Source: Candidatus Cloacimonadota bacterium (lineage in GTDB: Bacteria; Muiribacteriota; UBA6191; JACPRK01). From it: DNA of 9,295 nucleotides. The notes beneath the pieces were generated by a model. The model worked only from the letters and a program-made list of their open reading frames with translations. It searched no databases and had not been told where the DNA came from. Below are positions 1 to 6,586 of this stretch, piece after piece (within the stretch, counting starts at the first letter, position 1; each line of letters begins with the position of its first letter). The stretch covers positions 1 through 9,295 of the forward strand of contig JAJFLN010000053.1 in the NCBI GenBank assembly GCA_021772705.1, given 5' to 3'. Both the position numbers and the translations under genes were made by a program.

Positions 1-189
1 GACGAACGGATCGGGAAAACTCGGCCATTCAGTCGTCCTGGATGCGGGCATCCATAGTAGGACGAACGGATCGGGAAAACTCGGCCATTCAGTCGTCCTG
101 GATGCGGGCATCCATAGTAAGACGAACGGATCGGGAAAACCCGGCCATTCAGTCGTCCTGGATGCGGGCATCCATAGTGGGGCGAACGG
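1..189. repeat. Tandem array of a 51-bp palindromic element (three copies)
   Basis: A 60-bp unit repeats head to tail at 1-60, 61-120 and 121-180, followed by the first nine bases of a further unit. Units 1 and 2 differ only at their last base; unit 3 differs at its base 21 and near its end. Comparison with the single inverted copy at 9145-9195 shows the true element is 51 bp (19-69, 79-129, 139-189), with an identical 9-bp linker (atcgggaaa) between copies. Each element holds a perfect 7-bp dyad, tggatgc-gg-gcatcca, at 39-54, 99-114 and 159-174. Around the first dyad, cgtcc (34-38) can pair with ggacg (60-64) across a 5-nt bulge. The array continues to the left edge of the window, so its full copy number is unknown. 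It looks like a dispersed palindromic intergenic repeat; the family is not identified. Confidence 0.93.
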
Positions 190-454
190 TTTTATGGACA
201 GGCATCATATGTAAAGGAAACAGCGGACCACCACACTAGCGCGTCCTCCCAGCCTCCGAGTCGGCCTAGGACAAAGCCTCGGCAAAGCAGAGCGCCCGCA
301 ACCTGCTGCGGCTCTCCTGAAGGGCGGCGGCAACTGCGCCTTCGTTTCGCTCGTCGGCGAGGGCAACGAGGAAGTCTCGAGTGGCGAGCCGATCCAGGGG
401 GGGAGGGGCCCTCCCACGGTATCCGATGAGAGCGAAAGATCCTTGACCAGGATC
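190..454. other. Non-coding stretch between repeat array and kinase-like gene
   Basis: No gene with a convincing start and ribosome binding site was found here. It contains a G7 run (397-403) inside a G/C palindrome (401-415, gggaggg-g-ccctccc) and the hairpin listed separately at 437-455. On the minus strand, the frame of the upstream kinase-like gene stays open for 62 codons beyond its TGA, ending in TAG at 266-268. The later half of that stretch (LDRLATRDFLVALADERNEG and on) has a protein-like composition but no standard start codon, so it is treated as a possible gene remnant or lost C-terminal tail, not a gene. Confidence 0.6.
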
Positions 455-455
455 T
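437..455 (-). terminator. Candidate weak terminator hairpin over the kinase-like gene's stop
   Basis: Read on the minus strand, agatcct pairs perfectly with aggatct around the 5-nt loop ggtca. The hairpin begins at the stop codon and is followed by tttcgctct, which is only a short and interrupted U-tract. It sits where the prs and kinase-like transcript should end. The stem is short and only moderately GC-rich, so termination would be weak. It could also simply protect the 3' end of the mRNA. Confidence 0.35.
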
Positions 456-1918
456 CAATCCGTCTGGGTGCTTCGGAGCTTCAGCTCTTCCAGGGACAGG
501 CGGGGGAGGGTGATGAGGAAGCTGTTGCCATGTTCCTCCGAGTACTCCAGGGTGGTCGTGCCGCCGTGGAGTTCGAAGATTCGGGCGGCCACAGGCAGCG
601 CCACGCCGGAGTGCTCGACGGTCATGTCCACGAAGGGGTCGAAGATCCGTTCCCGGATCTCCTCGGGTATTTGATGTCCCGTGTCTTCCAGGCGGATTCG
701 TGCGCTCCCAGGGGCACCCTGGGACACGGGCGGGTAGGTCAGCTGGACGGTCAGCTTGCCTCCGTCGGGCATGGAGCGGATGGAGTTGCGAATCATGTTC
801 ATCAAGCCCTGCTGAATCTGCTGGGTGTCGAGAAGGAGCTCCGGCTCGCTCTCGTCTTGAAGCTGGGGCGACACTGCGATCTGGGCTGCCTCCAGATCCG
901 GCGCCAGAAGACTGAGGGAGAACTCCAGGCTCTCGCTGAGCCGGCAGGGCTCGAAGTGGAGAGGGCCTGGCTGGGCATAGCTCACGAACTGCCCCACGGC
1001 GTCATCGAGCTGCTCCACCTTGGTCAAGATGACCTGGGTCCACTCCTTGAGCTTGCGGCTGTCGCCTCCCTGGGTGATGAGCTGGGTCAGGCTGCTGATG
1101 GAGGTCAGTGGTGTTCGAATCCGATGGGCCAGTCCCGCAGCCAGGTGCATGACCAGTTCGCTCTTCTCGCGGTAGAGGAGGAACTTCTCGAGATCGTGCT
1201 TCCGCCTGAGTTGTTCGATCATCAGGTTGAAGGTACGGGTCCACTCCCCCAGTTCATTCTGATCCAGGGTTGCCAGCTCTTGGGGCTCCTCGCCGACAGT
1301 GATGTTGCGCATGGCCGTGATGAAGCGCTCCAGCGGCCTGAGGATCAGGCGGGCCATGAACAGGCCCAGGAAGCAGCTCAGGATACAGACCACCCCGGCT
1401 ACCAGGAGCAGCCGGGTGTTCATGTTCTTCAGCTGCCGTTCCGTTCCGTCCTTGCGAAACACGGCCACGACGCCCCCAACCCGGGTCGGGGCCGTCCAGG
1501 CGATGTAGTTGTCGCTTCCCGTTTGCGGGTAGAGCAGGATCGGGTCGTTGCTCTGGAGTATCGTCGGCGTCAGCTCGATGCCCATGGGGAGGGCGTTGAC
1601 CAGCGGCTCTGCCTGCCGCCGCATGCGGCCGTCCAGGTAGGCGATGCAGACCAGATCGGGATCGACGTGGAGAGAGATGAGCAGCCGCCGGGCCCTCGTC
1701 AGATCCGGCCCGTCACCGGAATCGCTATCATCGACGGCAATTGCCGCCAGGGACAACTTCTCCGTGACCCGGGTCTGGAAGGACTGAAGGATGAACTCTC
1801 TCAGACCCTGTGTGGTGATCGAGCTGACGGAGACGATGGCGATGGCGACCATGGCCACCATGAAGAAGACGAACTTCCGCTCCAGGCTACGGCTGAGAAA
1901 CGCTCGGAGAAACTCCAT
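455..1918 (-). CDS. Membrane sensor histidine kinase-like protein, catalytic motifs degenerate
   Basis: A 487-residue protein with the layout of a two-pass sensor kinase: transmembrane helix about 15-36, an extracytoplasmic sensor region about 40-165, a second helix about 168-192, HAMP-type linker about 190-245, dimerisation/phospho-acceptor helix about 250-315, and an ATPase-like domain about 325-475. His265 is in LAAGLAHRIRTPLTS, but the normal acidic residue after it is Arg266. The N-box is kept (NMIRNSIRSMPDGG, Asn374 and Asn378). The G1 box reads DTGHQIP (412-418), lacking the second glycine of DxGxG, and the G2 region reads HSGVALPVAARI (436-447) in place of the usual GTGLGL-type motif. 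The F-box FDPF (426-429) and a closing ELHGG (449-453) remain. ATP binding and kinase activity are therefore doubtful; it may act as a pseudo-kinase, phosphatase or partner of another kinase. The ATG start has a good ribosome site (gaggag, 7-nt spacing). It lies 113 bp below prs on the same strand. No response regulator is adjacent. Confidence 0.9.
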   Translation of the reverse strand: MEFLRAFLSRSLERKFVFFMVAMVAIAIVSVSSITTQGLREFILQSFQTRVTEKLSLAAIAVDDSDSGDGPDLTRARRLLISLHVDPDLVCIAYLDGRMRRQAEPLVNALPMGIELTPTILQSNDPILLYPQTGSDNYIAWTAPTRVGGVVAVFRKDGTERQLKNMNTRLLLVAGVVCILSCFLGLFMARLILRPLERFITAMRNITVGEEPQELATLDQNELGEWTRTFNLMIEQLRRKHDLEKFLLYREKSELVMHLAAGLAHRIRTPLTSISSLTQLITQGGDSRKLKEWTQVILTKVEQLDDAVGQFVSYAQPGPLHFEPCRLSESLEFSLSLLAPDLEAAQIAVSPQLQDESEPELLLDTQQIQQGLMNMIRNSIRSMPDGGKLTVQLTYPPVSQGAPGSARIRLEDTGHQIPEEIRERIFDPFVDMTVEHSGVALPVAARIFELHGGTTTLEYSEEHGNSFLITLPRLSLEELKLRSTQTD

Positions 1919-2031
1919 GGGCTTCGCTCCTCAACTCCTTCCCCGTTCTGCCGGAAGCGCGCCGCTGTCCGGCCCGGGCTCGAGCTGCCAGCTTCTGGGC
2001 CGGGCTCGCCGGGCTATGGCCGATGGGCAGT

Positions 2032-2976
2032 TCAAAGGGTGAAGAGGGCCGAGATGGAAGTGCCGTCATTGATCCTGCGAATGGCCTCACCGAAGAGGCG
2101 GGCGACCGAGAGGACCCGGATCTTGGAGATGCGCTTCTCCTCGGGAATTGGGACCGTGTCGGTGAGAACCAGCGCTTCGATGGAGGAGTCCCTGAACCCT
2201 TCCACCGCATTGCCGCAGAGGATTCCGTGGGTGACGGCCCCGTAGATCTTCCTGGCCCCGTTGGCCTGCAGAGCCTCCATCACGTTGAGCATGGAGCCGC
2301 CGGTACTGATCTCGTCATCATAGATGATGGCATTCTTCCCGTCCACATCACCGATCAGGTGGAGGACCTCGGAGGTGTCATCATTGTCGCCTCGCCGCTT
2401 GTCCAGAATTGCCAGGGGAACCCTGAGCTGATGGGCAAAGAGCCGGGTTCGCTTGGCGCTGCCCGCGTCGGGGGCGACGGCGACGACGTCTTTGAGCCCG
2501 ATCTCCTTGAAGTAGGCTCCGTGTACCGGCGCGGCCTGCAGCTGATCCACGGGGATGTCGAAGAACCCCTGGATCTGCTCTGCGTGGAGATCCATCGTGA
2601 TCACCCGGCTGGCTCCCGCAGTCTGGAGGAGGTTGGCCATGAGCTTGGCCGTGATGGCGATCCGAGGCTGGTCCTTCTTGTCTGAGCGGCTGTAGGCGAA
2701 GTAGGGCATCACCACCGTGATGCTCCTCGCCGAGGCTCGCATCAGCGCGTCCATGATGATGAACAGCTCGATCAGGCCGTCATTTACGGGGGGACAGGAG
2801 GACTGTACGACGAAACAGTCACACTGCCGGACGTTCTCCTCGATCTTAATGAATGTGTTGTCATTGGAGAACTTCTGGGACTGGAGTTTGCTCAGGGGCA
2901 GATCCAGATAGTCGCAGATGTCCTTCGCCAGGCTCGGGTGGGCAGTTCCCGAGAAGATTTTCAGTCGATTCCGCAT
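2032..2976 (-). CDS. prs: Ribose-phosphate pyrophosphokinase (PRPP synthetase)
   Basis: A cytoplasmic enzyme that transfers diphosphate from ATP to ribose 5-phosphate, making PRPP for purine, pyrimidine, histidine, tryptophan and NAD synthesis. The 314 residues match the usual family length. Visible motifs, in order: IFSGTAHPSLAKDI (7-20), the flexible catalytic loop YSRSDKKDQPRIAITAK (95-111), the divalent-metal/ATP segment TMDLHAEQIQGFFDIPVDQL (127-146), the KRR site (193-195), the PRPP loop YDDEISTGGSM (219-229), and the C-terminal LVLTDTVPIPEEKR (269-282). The loops SDKKDQPRI and DDEISTGGS differ from the better-known RQDRK and DDMIDTAGT forms. From memory the variant occurs as a subfamily of bacterial PRPP synthetases, and catalytic residues look intact. 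The ATG start fits the family's short N-terminus, although the ribosome site before it is weak. No clear promoter could be read upstream. Confidence 0.96.
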   Translation of the reverse strand: MRNRLKIFSGTAHPSLAKDICDYLDLPLSKLQSQKFSNDNTFIKIEENVRQCDCFVVQSSCPPVNDGLIELFIIMDALMRASARSITVVMPYFAYSRSDKKDQPRIAITAKLMANLLQTAGASRVITMDLHAEQIQGFFDIPVDQLQAAPVHGAYFKEIGLKDVVAVAPDAGSAKRTRLFAHQLRVPLAILDKRRGDNDDTSEVLHLIGDVDGKNAIIYDDEISTGGSMLNVMEALQANGARKIYGAVTHGILCGNAVEGFRDSSIEALVLTDTVPIPEEKRISKIRVLSVARLFGEAIRRINDGTSISALFTL

Positions 2977-3084
2977 CTCAGGGTCATGGTATCAGCGGAG
3001 CGGGGGACATGGAAGGCCGTCGAAGGGTCTCACTCCAGCCCCGCTGGGTGTGGGAACCGGGCTCAGATCGCTTGGATAAACGGC

Positions 3085-3099
3085 TCACGGCTCTCGTGA
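3085..3099. promoter_or_regulatory. Dyad TCACG-N5-CGTGA touching the -35 box (candidate operator)
   Basis: A perfect 5-bp inverted repeat with a 5-bp centre (gctct) ends one base before the TTGACA box at 3101. Relative to the predicted transcription start near 3136 its centre lies at about -44, close to where class II activators bind next to RNA polymerase. It could equally be a repressor site, or could act on prs from the other side. No regulator family is assigned, and a short dyad like this can arise by chance. Confidence 0.35.
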
Positions 3100-3100
3100 T

Positions 3101-3129
3101 TTGACAGCATGGGGGGGGCTTGCTATCAT
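3101..3129 (+). promoter_or_regulatory. Sigma70-type promoter of the HEAT-dprA-topA unit, G8 tract in spacer
   Basis: The -35 box TTGACA (3101-3106) is a perfect consensus match. The -10 box TATCAT (3124-3129) matches five of six bases and is preceded by TG at 3121-3122, making an extended -10. The spacer is exactly 17 bp. Transcription should start near 3136. The spacer contains an uninterrupted run of eight G (3111-3118), a possible slippage site. The promoter overlaps the most upstream in-frame start of the HEAT-repeat frame (TTG at 3101), which argues that translation starts further down. Confidence 0.8.
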
Positions 3130-3151
3130 CTGCGGCTCCGAAAGGGGCCTA

Positions 3152-5494
3152 TTGCAGACGACTGTAGACAAGATCAGCAAGCTGAAGTCCGGCACTGCCG
3201 AGGAGAAGACGGCAATCCTCTCCGAGGTGGCGAAAGAGCGGACGACGGCGACGCTCAACCTCCTGCTCGAATCCCTCTCGGATCCGAAGTGGGTGGTGAG
3301 AAAGCATGCCTGCGAGTTGATCGTGCGGTTCGGGCCTTCCGTTCTGGAGGCTCTGGCAAAGAGCCTGGCCACGGGCAACGAGGACCAGAAGTTCTGGGTC
3401 GTCAAGGCTCTGGTTGAGCTGGGGAGCGACGCCGTCCCCGTGCTCATTAAGGCCCTGACACGGGGGTCCAAGTCGATGCGAATCCACGCCGCCTCCGCCA
3501 TGGGCGAGATTCGTGATCCCGTCGTCATACCTTACCTGGTTGCGGGTCTGGCTGACCCGGTCTGGCGAGTCAGAAGGAACTGTTACGAGGCTCTGCTCGA
3601 GTATGGTGAAGGCGCCCTGCCTCACTTGAAGAAGGCCGTGTTCGCCGAGAGTGAAGACGTGGCCTTCTGGTCAGCCCGGGCTCTGGGGAAGCTGGGTGAG
3701 AAGAGCCGGGACGTGTTGCTGGAGGCGTTGAAGGCTGGTTCGAACCAGCTGAAATTCATCATCGCCGCGGCCCTGGGGGAGACCGGAGACACGCGAGTCA
3801 TCAAGATTCTGATTGCCAACTGCAAGGAATCCTCCTGGATCGTCCAGCGCCGCAGCAGTGAAGCCCTCTCGGAGATCGGCGAACGGGCAATCCCGGGTAT
3901 CCGTCAGGCCATTCTCAAGGCTGTCGAGCCCCAGAGCTTCTGGCTCCTGTCGGCCCTGGCCAAGATGGGAGATCCGGGAGTCAGGGCCCTGGAAGGCATT
4001 CTGGTGGAGGAGGGGGAGAACTTCCGGTGGAATGTGAAGGAGCAGCTCATTCGAATCGGCGAACCCATGTTGCCGCTTCTGGAGCGACTCAGCCGCCACG
4101 AAGACAAGGAAGTTCGTTTCTTCGCAGTCGGCTGCCTCGGCGAGTTGAGTCCCTCCGTCAGCTCTGACTCGGCCCTCTTCAGGGGATTGAAGGATTCGTC
4201 CTGGTCCATCCGCAAGATCAGCGCTGATGCCCTCGTGGGCAGGGGCGCCGCGGTGCTGGATCGGCTCAATGTAGCGCTCGAGACAGGCGACGAGGACCTC
4301 CGCTTCTGGGTCACCTACATCTTTCAGAAGATGGGCAACCTGGGCCTGCAACACTTGATCAAGGCACTGGGAGACTCGAACAAGAACATCGCCTACTTTG
4401 CCGCCGGGGCGCTGGGAGACGTCAAGAACACCCAGGTGGTCCATCCTCTGATCCGGGCGCTGGGCGATCCCTACTGGCCCGTTCGAAAGCAGGCCTCCGA
4501 CAGTCTGAGAAGGCTTTCGGAGATCTCTGTGCCGGCGCTCATCAATCACATCAACGACGAGGATGAGGATGTCCAGCACTGGGTCCTGAAGACGGTAAGG
4601 GCCATCGGCTCCTCCGGGACCGCTGATATCGTTCACCTGCTGAAGAAGGGTAACGACGAGCAGCGGTTCTTCTCGGCCCGGGCCCTGGGTGCAATCGAGG
4701 ATCCCGTGGCCGTCGAAGCCCTGGCGGAGGCTCTGGCCGATGGCAACGAATGGGTCCGGCTCTACGCTGCGATTGCCCTGGGAGGACAGGGGGACACCCG
4801 GGCCATCAGCCATCTGGTCCAGTCCCTGGGCGAGCCGAGCTTCAAGATGCACGCCAGACTCTTCGAGCTCTTTCTCAAGTTTGGTGAGAAGGCTGTCCCG
4901 GAGCTTCTGCTGGCCCTGGAGAGCGGCAACGAGGCTGTGGTGGTGAATTCCCTGAAGATCCTGGGAGCCCTCGAGGCCCGGTCTGCTCTGGAGGAGATCA
5001 AGGGGTTTCTGGGTCACTCGTCGGAGGCGCTGCGCGTGGCCGCGGCGGAATCCTTGGCTTCATTCGGGACAGATCCGGATACCCTGAACCTGGTCTTCGA
5101 GCAGCTGACCCGGACCAGCGGCGAGAAGCCGAGGATCTCGATCATTCAGGCCATTGGCCGGATAGACGACGAGGCCGTGATTCCTCGCCTCGTGGAGATC
5201 CTGGAGGTCAGCAGCCAGCAGCGGGAGCGGGACGTGGTCACCGAGATACTGATTGGAATGGGCAAGCGTGCCATCAACCCACTGGTGGAGCTTCTGGCGT
5301 CCTCCCGGGTCACGGCGCGAAAGTCCGCCGCAGAGGTGCTGATTCGATTCGGTGACCCTGTCCGGCCCGCACTTCAAGCCGGCCTTGCCCGAGACGACGC
5401 CAACGTCCACTACTGGTCCTCCAAGATCTTGAGGGCGATTGATGGCGGGAAGGTCACGACAGAGGGCGATTCAGGGGAGGGCAACAGTGACTGA
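3152..5494 (+). CDS. HEAT-repeat scaffold protein of about 780 residues
   Basis: Nearly the whole protein is built of about 31-residue helical HEAT/PBS-lyase-like repeats, and no other domain, signal peptide or membrane segment is seen. The first helix of one repeat type (such as DPKWVVRKHA, DPVWRVRRNC, DPYWPVRKQA) carries a tryptophan at 47, 138, 229, 351 and 442. The spacings of 91, 91, 122 and 91 show a three-repeat superunit of about 91 residues, with one extra HEAT unit between the third and fourth. Other classes in the superunit are marked by FW (DQKFWVVKALVELG) and by ALGExGDTRVI. The C-terminal tail (about 765-780) is acidic and glycine-rich. Such solenoids usually bind proteins; the partner is unknown. 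The chosen TTG start has a modest purine-rich site (aaagggg) before it and lies just below the predicted transcription start. The stop overlaps dprA by 8 bp, so the two are probably translationally coupled. Confidence 0.85.
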   Translation: MQTTVDKISKLKSGTAEEKTAILSEVAKERTTATLNLLLESLSDPKWVVRKHACELIVRFGPSVLEALAKSLATGNEDQKFWVVKALVELGSDAVPVLIKALTRGSKSMRIHAASAMGEIRDPVVIPYLVAGLADPVWRVRRNCYEALLEYGEGALPHLKKAVFAESEDVAFWSARALGKLGEKSRDVLLEALKAGSNQLKFIIAAALGETGDTRVIKILIANCKESSWIVQRRSSEALSEIGERAIPGIRQAILKAVEPQSFWLLSALAKMGDPGVRALEGILVEEGENFRWNVKEQLIRIGEPMLPLLERLSRHEDKEVRFFAVGCLGELSPSVSSDSALFRGLKDSSWSIRKISADALVGRGAAVLDRLNVALETGDEDLRFWVTYIFQKMGNLGLQHLIKALGDSNKNIAYFAAGALGDVKNTQVVHPLIRALGDPYWPVRKQASDSLRRLSEISVPALINHINDEDEDVQHWVLKTVRAIGSSGTADIVHLLKKGNDEQRFFSARALGAIEDPVAVEALAEALADGNEWVRLYAAIALGGQGDTRAISHLVQSLGEPSFKMHARLFELFLKFGEKAVPELLLALESGNEAVVVNSLKILGALEARSALEEIKGFLGHSSEALRVAAAESLASFGTDPDTLNLVFEQLTRTSGEKPRISIIQAIGRIDDEAVIPRLVEILEVSSQQRERDVVTEILIGMGKRAINPLVELLASSRVTARKSAAEVLIRFGDPVRPALQAGLARDDANVHYWSSKILRAIDGGKVTTEGDSGEGNSD
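5474..5481 (+). promoter_or_regulatory. Strong ribosome binding site fixing the dprA start
   Basis: The sequence ggggaggg lies five bases before GTG at 5487, inside the end of the HEAT-repeat gene. It selects this GTG over the upstream in-frame ATG at 5439, which has no comparable site and would add 16 unrelated residues. Confidence 0.8.
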
Positions 5495-6572
5495 CGCTCG
5501 GTTTGCCTATCTGACGCTGCTGGAAGCTGGCTTCACTCGGGGTGTCGATGCCCATGCCCTGGTCTCGGCATTCGGAGGGGCCGCCGCGGTCATGGAGACG
5601 CCCCTGGCTGCCCTGACCCTCAAAGGGGGCATCACTCATGGAGGGGCTCGGTCATTCGACCATTTCCGGCGCTGGTTCGACGCCGAGAAGCGTCTCGAGG
5701 AGCTGCAGACCCTGGATATTGGATTCGTCTGTCCCGCTGACCCCGCCTATCCATCGGCGCTGCGACAGATCCCCCATTCCCCCCTGGGACTCTACTTCGT
5801 CGGGGACCTGTCTGTACTGGACACCACGTGCATCGCTCTGGTGGGTGCCCGGGAGGCGAGCCCCTACGGCCTGGATCTGGCCCGGAACCTGGGGCAGCGG
5901 CTGGCAGAGGCAGGTGTCTGCGTCGTCAGCGGAATGGCCCGTGGAGTCGACGCAGCAGCCCATTGGGGTGCCCTGGCGCCCCGGGGAGGCCGGACCGCCG
6001 CCGTCCTGGGTTGTGGACTGGATGTGACTTACCCGAGGGAGAATCGCCGGCTCCGGGAGCAGGTGGCGAAGAGGGGGTGCGTTCTGACCGAGTACCCGCC
6101 CGGGACCCAGCCCCTGCGTCCCAATTTCCCCAGACGCAACCGGATACTGAGCGGTCTGTCTCGCGCTGTGGTGGTGGTGGAAGCCACGACTCGCAGTGGC
6201 TCGCTCATCACGGCAGGCCATGCCCTGGACCAGGGGCGGGACGTGTTCGCCGTGCCGGGAGACGTGGGGCGGCCACTGTCGAAGGGGACCAACGCCCTCC
6301 TCAAAGAAGGAGCCATCCCCTGTACGGAAGCTGGCGATGTCCTCGGGGAGTATGGTATTTCACCGGCGCCAACCACTCCGGGTCCCAGCTTGAGCGTTCA
6401 GGAGTCGGCACTGCTGGACCTCCTCGAGCCTCGAGGTGTACACGGAGATTGGCTGGCGGAGAATGCGCCGGGTCTGGAAGGAAAGCTGGACCTGCTTCTT
6501 GCGGGTCTTGTGACGAAGGGGCTGGCTCGACGCCTGCCGGGAAACCGGTATGCCAGGTCCAGCGGAAACTGA
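5487..6572 (+). CDS. dprA: DNA processing protein DprA
   Basis: DprA (Smf) binds single-stranded DNA in the cytoplasm and loads RecA on it, protecting incoming DNA in natural transformation. It is widespread also in bacteria not known to be competent. From the GTG start the protein has 361 residues, a normal length. The Rossmann-like core has the family signatures IALVGAREASPYG (116-128), VVSGMARGVDAAAHWGAL (146-163), AAVLGCGLDVTYPREN (171-186), TEYPPGTQPLRPNFPRRNRI (201-220), SGSLITAGHALDQGRDVFAVP (237-257, ending with GDV) and GTNALLKEGA (267-276). An N-terminal helical region (1-75) precedes it, and a C-terminal winged-helix DprA domain spans about 303-357. All main motifs look intact. It overlaps the HEAT-repeat gene by 8 bp and is followed by topA, a common neighbour of dprA in bacteria. 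No other competence gene is in the window. Confidence 0.96.
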   Translation: MTDARFAYLTLLEAGFTRGVDAHALVSAFGGAAAVMETPLAALTLKGGITHGGARSFDHFRRWFDAEKRLEELQTLDIGFVCPADPAYPSALRQIPHSPLGLYFVGDLSVLDTTCIALVGAREASPYGLDLARNLGQRLAEAGVCVVSGMARGVDAAAHWGALAPRGGRTAAVLGCGLDVTYPRENRRLREQVAKRGCVLTEYPPGTQPLRPNFPRRNRILSGLSRAVVVVEATTRSGSLITAGHALDQGRDVFAVPGDVGRPLSKGTNALLKEGAIPCTEAGDVLGEYGISPAPTTPGPSLSVQESALLDLLEPRGVHGDWLAENAPGLEGKLDLLLAGLVTKGLARRLPGNRYARSSGN

Positions 6573-6586
6573 ACTGAAATGCTGAA

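Larger units (their letters stand above)
2977..3151. promoter_or_regulatory. Divergent control region between prs and the HEAT-repeat gene
   Basis: This gap separates two divergent transcription units. On the plus side it holds a strong promoter and a flanking dyad, both listed separately. On the minus side no convincing -35/-10 pair for prs was found. A TGATACCAT sequence close to the prs start resembles an extended -10 box, but it has no -35 partner and leaves almost no leader. Confidence 0.6.

Noticed and set aside
1..189. CRISPR array
   Set aside because: The 60-bp units abut directly; the 9-bp linkers are identical and there are no variable spacers or cas genes.
3..239. Plus-strand open frame through the tandem repeat, giving 20-residue peptide repeats (MRASIVGRTDRENSAIQSSW)
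   Set aside because: A 60-bp repeat keeps any stop-free frame open by arithmetic. The solitary inverted copy in non-coding DNA and the palindromes fit a DNA or RNA repeat better, and no ribosome site precedes the ATG.
192..458. Minus-strand frame with TTG overlapping the kinase-like gene's stop by 4 bp
   Set aside because: The product is rich in Arg, Pro and Ser with no recognisable fold and its only support is the overlap. The other long frame in the same DNA looks more protein-like but lacks a start.
443..2245. 600-codon plus-strand open frame opposite the kinase-like gene and the end of prs
   Set aside because: It is antisense to two recognised proteins, crosses their boundary and has the His/Gly/Asp/Gln-rich make-up of a shadow frame in GC-rich DNA.
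3671..5017. 448-codon minus-strand open frame opposite the HEAT-repeat gene
   Set aside because: It is antisense to a clear repeat protein; its apparent repeats merely mirror the HEAT periodicity.
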